A DNA stretch of 22,801 bases from positions 1,865,112 through 1,887,912 of the forward strand of contig BFEA01000179.1 of assembly GCA_003427395.1 (NCBI GenBank), in the 5' to 3' direction. The notes beneath the pieces are model-generated. The model saw only the letters and a program-made list of their open reading frames with translations, had not been told where the DNA came from and made no database searches. The DNA comes from Chara braunii (Eukaryota; Streptophyta; Charophyceae; Charales; Characeae). Position numbers and translations under genes: made by a program. The first letter of the stretch is position 1. Every line of letters begins with the position of its first letter. Shown here piece by piece: positions 20,225 to 22,801 of the stretch.

Positions 20225-20790
20225 CTCCTTTAAACTAAGAAAATTTCGGCAGCGCTTTCCGTAGGAAAATTGTCTTTCCAAAATTTATAATAACTCAAAT
20301 ATGAAAACAAAAGCAATCTCTAATTCTGAAAAAAGTCAAATTTTTTCTAACTCCCTGAATTAGTAAAAATTTGGGCAGCACTCCCTTCATAAAAAAATCC
20401 TTTTCAGATTTTTACTAAGTCGGATATGAACTCAGAAGCAAGACTTGAGTTCAACTAAGACAAAATTTAAGTAACTCCTTAGATTTGTAGAAATTTCAGC
20501 AGCACTCCCTTTGGAAAAGTGTTAATCCAAGATTTATATAGAGCTTAGTTTAGAGTCTAAAGTGACTTTGACTTCTCAAGGTCCAATTTTTGTCGAACTC
20601 CCTGAAGTAACAAAGATTTGGGCAGCACTCCCTTTAGAAAATGAGGCTTTCCAGATTTCTACCAAGCCAAGAAGTCAGACAAACTGAACCCTGAAAAGAC
20701 AAAATATGACTAACTCCTTGGTTTTGTAGAAATTTTGGCAACGCTTCCCATAGAGAAAGTAGCTTACCAAGATTTATACAAGACCAAGTG
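20225..20790 (+). repeat. ~120-bp alternating tandem array, copy 2
   Basis: Five units are marked by GGCAG or its variants at 20248, 20374, 20498, 20621 and 20737, with spacings of 126, 124, 123 and 116. The A-B-A-B-A order is the same as at 2105-2670: GAAATTTC/TGGCA versus AAAAATTTGGGCAGCACTCC. Confidence 0.85.
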
Positions 20791-20796
20791 CAATAA

Positions 20797-21021
20797 ATGA
20801 TCCCAGAAAATGCAGAATTTGACCTAAGCAAAAATAAACTTCGCTCAGAAAATGCAGAAATTGAAATTAACTCCTATGGCTCTAGCACGTGGCGAGCATC
20901 TAAAGCGACTACCTATCAACTGAAACTTAGACCAAGTAGTAATCTCACTCAGTCAAATGCAAGGTCAAACCACAAAGGTAAGTACTCTCATCATCCCCAA
21001 GTCAACCTTGCCAAACAATAG
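20797..21021 (+). other. Conserved block with weak short frame, copy 2
   Basis: This is the counterpart of 2682-2864. The 20846-20905 part (reading SENAEIEINSYGSSTW) is nearly identical to copy 1. Further on, the two copies share length but not sequence in frame. GGTAAGTACT at 20977-20986 repeats the splice-donor-like site. A coding role is doubtful. Confidence 0.25.
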
Positions 21022-21076
21022 TTCATGATCTTTCAATGATTTATCCCTTTATACCCAGCTTACATAGGGCATACAA

Positions 21077-21958
21077 CTAGACCACCCAAACTTATGGAAC
21101 ATGTCTAGCTCAGTATACACAAACACAGGGCACAACAACTTTTCTCTTCTTTGGGCATATGACTAGGCCACCCTAGTCGCCCTGAACTGTTTAAGTATCC
21201 CAGTCTTATATAATTATCTCCAGTTAGTTTTTTGAGGTAGCATATAACTGAACGGATCATTTTTAGCTCAAGATTCAGTCTGCCCCTTCGTACCACAAAT
21301 TTATTCTTAGTTAATACTCTCTTCAGTTAGTGATAAGCTATAGTCAGATCACCCAAACTTATGGAACCCTGTCTGACTAGCCTATTCATAGATAAAATAA
21401 TAGTAAAGTATAACCAAGTTATAGTTTTTTGGTTCCAATATGTGCGTGACATTGGACCACCACAAAATCTATTCTTAGTTAATACTCTCTTCAGTTGGTG
21501 ATAAGCTATCGTCAGACCACCCAAACTTATGGAACCCTGTCTGACTAGCTTGTTCATAGATAAAATAATAGTAAAGTATAGCCAAGTTATAACCTTTTGG
21601 TTCCAGCATATGCGTGACATTGGACCAAGACCATTCAAACTTATGGAACATGTCTGGTCCTCTGCCTAATTCTTTCCCTTAAAGCCAAAACAGGAAGAGG
21701 CTGAGCCACCCAAACTTATGGAACATGCTCAGACCTCCTCGTTCAGAACCAAAAGAACTAAAAGAAACCCAAAGTAAACAAGGCGACCAAGCCACCCAAA
21801 CTTATAGAAGATGCTTGGTCCCTGAAAAGTCAATCACAGTCAGCCCTTGCAAATCAGAGCAACCAGACCACCCAAACTTATGGAACATGTCTGGTTCTCC
21901 AAGCAACTCAAAATAAACATAGCACTGGGCCTCCCCAAACTTATGGAGACTTGCCCAG
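21077..21958 (+). repeat. Array of hairpin units with constant loop, copy 2
   Basis: The core CACCCAAACTTATGGAACAT or a close variant sits between complementary arms. Units are CTAGAC/GTCTAG (21077-21108), AGTCAGA/TCTGACT (21342-21378), GTCAGAC/GTCTGAC (21511-21545), GGACCaAGAC/GTCTGGTCC with one bulge (21622-21660), CTGAGC/GCTCAG (21701-21732), GACCAAGC/GCTTGGTC (21785-21820), AACCAGAC/GTCTGGTT (21861-21896) and CTGGGC/GCCCAG (21925-21958). A loop-less unit GACTAGG/CCTAGTC lies at 21161-21178. The arms differ by matched changes on both sides. The function is unknown. Confidence 0.9.
21302..21637 (+). repeat. 168-bp tandem duplication within hairpin array
   Basis: TATTCTTAGTTAATACTCTC starts at 21302 and again at 21470. 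Both units carry one hairpin, then GTTCATAGATAAAATAATAG or the like, then TGCGTGACATTGGACCA. The copies are close to identical, so this is recent compared with the split between the two long repeats. Confidence 0.85.
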
Positions 21959-22025
21959 CCTTTGATAGACCCAGTCAAACTCAAGCAAAATTGCCTTCCT
22001 CCCATCCTTCCCCCAAACGCAACCC

Positions 22026-22280
22026 CATAGTAAAACAGTGGACTGAGATGCGGTAAACTGTGGACTGTTTTTCAGCGTTCCCACTCAATGCGGTAATGCT
22101 GGACTATAGTAAACAGTGGATTGTGACGCGGTAGACTGTGGTAGATTGCGGTAACACCATACTGTGGACTGTTTGGCCGGACTATGCTCATGCTCGGAAC
22201 GGTAATAATGGTCAGTCTCCGCTTGAACTTAGCAATGCTGGGCAGCACTCTTTTCTTCTTGGGATATTGCCGCATAGTGC
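22026..22280. repeat. Short irregular repeats (GCGGTA.ACTGTGGACTG)
   Basis: The words GCGGTAAACTGTGGACTG, ATAGTAAACAGTGGA and GCGGTAGACTGTGG recur irregularly between 22026 and 22165. TCCAC-type and GTGGA-type words face each other in places. No gene was seen. Confidence 0.5.
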
Positions 22281-22590
22281 AGGCCCAGATAAGATATTAT
22301 TTTTAAATGCGCGCCCGCGCGTGCCCAGACCAGATATTATTTTGAGTGTGCGCTCGCGCGCGCCCAGACCAGATATTATATTTTAAGTGTGCACCCACGC
22401 GCGCCAAGGCCAGATATTATTTGGAGTGTGCGCTCGCGCGCGCCCAGACCAAATATTATATTTTAAGTGTGCGCCCGCTCGCGCCCAGACCAGATATTAT
22501 ATTTTAAGTGTGCGCTCGCGCGCACCCAGACCAGATATTATAAGTGCGCGCCCGCGCGTGCCCAGACCAAATATTATTTTTGAGTGTGTG
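22281..22590 (+). repeat. GC-rich minisatellite, type A (39-41 bp)
   Basis: ATATTAT recurs at 22294, 22334, 22373, 22414, 22453, 22494, 22535 and 22571. Each is followed by a GTGCGCGCCC..GCGCGC block and CCAGACCAGA. The GC half is an imperfect palindrome of alternating G and C. The frames it leaves open on both strands are repeat artefacts. Confidence 0.9.
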
Positions 22591-22801
22591 CCCGTGCACG
22601 CCCAAGCTTGGAATAGCAGTAAGAGTGCGCGCCCGTGCGCGCCTAAGCTTGGAATAGCAGTAAGAGTGCGCGCCCGTGCAAGCCCAAGCTTGACATTGCA
22701 GTTAGAGTGCGCGCCCATGTGCGCCCAAGCTTGGCATTGCAGATAAAGTGCGCGCCCATGCGCGCCCAAGCTTGGCATTGCAGATAGAGTGCGCGCCCAT
22801 G
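22591..22801 (+). repeat. GC-rich minisatellite, type B (41 bp, continues past window)
   Basis: AAGCTT recurs at 22604, 22645, 22686, 22727 and 22768, exactly every 41 bp. Units share the GTGCGCGCCC half with type A. The other half is CCAAGCTTGG.ATTGCAG.TA, with its own 10-bp palindrome CCAAGCTTGG. Confidence 0.92.

Larger units (their letters stand above)
18602..22025. repeat. Long diverged repeat, copy 2
   Basis: It corresponds to 1-3560 with the modules in the same order: frame end, TATA module, non-coding body, ~120-bp array, conserved CTATGGCTCTAGCACGTGG block, and hairpin array. Relative to copy 1 it lacks the second TATA module and has a 168-bp duplication in the hairpin array. Homology to the left (the 175-codon frame) probably continues beyond 18602 but cannot be tested, because copy 1 is cut by the window edge. 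Confidence 0.85.

Noticed and set aside
22387-22778. Open frames on both strands with repeated CAPARAQ-like peptides
   Set aside because: They are products of the 39-41-bp minisatellite; no start context or other support exists.

Overview
The window looks like a transposon-dense stretch of a streptophyte (plant-lineage) nuclear genome. The evidence is a Ty3/gypsy integrase with an H2C2 zinc finger and chromodomain-like tail, a plant-style initiator-Met primer binding site (TGGTATCAGAG), a long-decayed L1-type LINE, two short plant-type CCCTAAA units, and a single N from assembly. The integrase and C-terminal tail remind me of the large gypsy families of charophyte algae such as Chara; that is an impression from memory, and a BLAST search would settle it. 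There is no prokaryotic gene layout, rRNA, convincing tRNA or intact host gene.

Layout: (1) 1-3560 is copy 1 of a long diverged repeat. It holds the end of an open frame, a TATA-containing promoter-like module present twice, a ~120-bp alternating tandem array (2105-2670), and a tandem array of small hairpins with a conserved loop and covarying stems (2920-3495). (2) 3561-7700 has no recognised gene: CAG-rich, pyrimidine-rich, poly-T and GC-hairpin sequence, with two splice-donor-like sites. (3) 7703-10271 is the 3' part of a plus-strand Ty3/gypsy element: the end of RNase H, integrase, chromodomain-like tail, polypurine tract and LTR. (4) 10398-14029 is a minus-strand, 5'-truncated LINE with RT and zinc-knuckle remnants. 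(5) 14039-15711 is a minus-strand gypsy remnant (integrase C-terminus plus a probable LTR). (6) 16013-16957 is a second LTR of the family in (3), here a 5' LTR followed by its PBS. (7) 16958-18228 is leader or internal sequence without a recognised gene. (8) 18229-18756 is a decayed 175-codon frame. (9) 18602-22025 is copy 2 of the long repeat with the same order of modules. (10) 22026-22801 holds short repeats and then a composite 39-41-bp GC-rich minisatellite that runs off the end.

Every recognised gene is broken by stops, frameshifts or truncation, so nothing here looks like a working autonomous element. The most unusual signal is the pair of hairpin arrays. In each, a constant loop sequence sits between complementary arms of 4-9 bp that change from unit to unit while staying complementary. 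The loop sequence is uniform within an array but differs between the two arrays.
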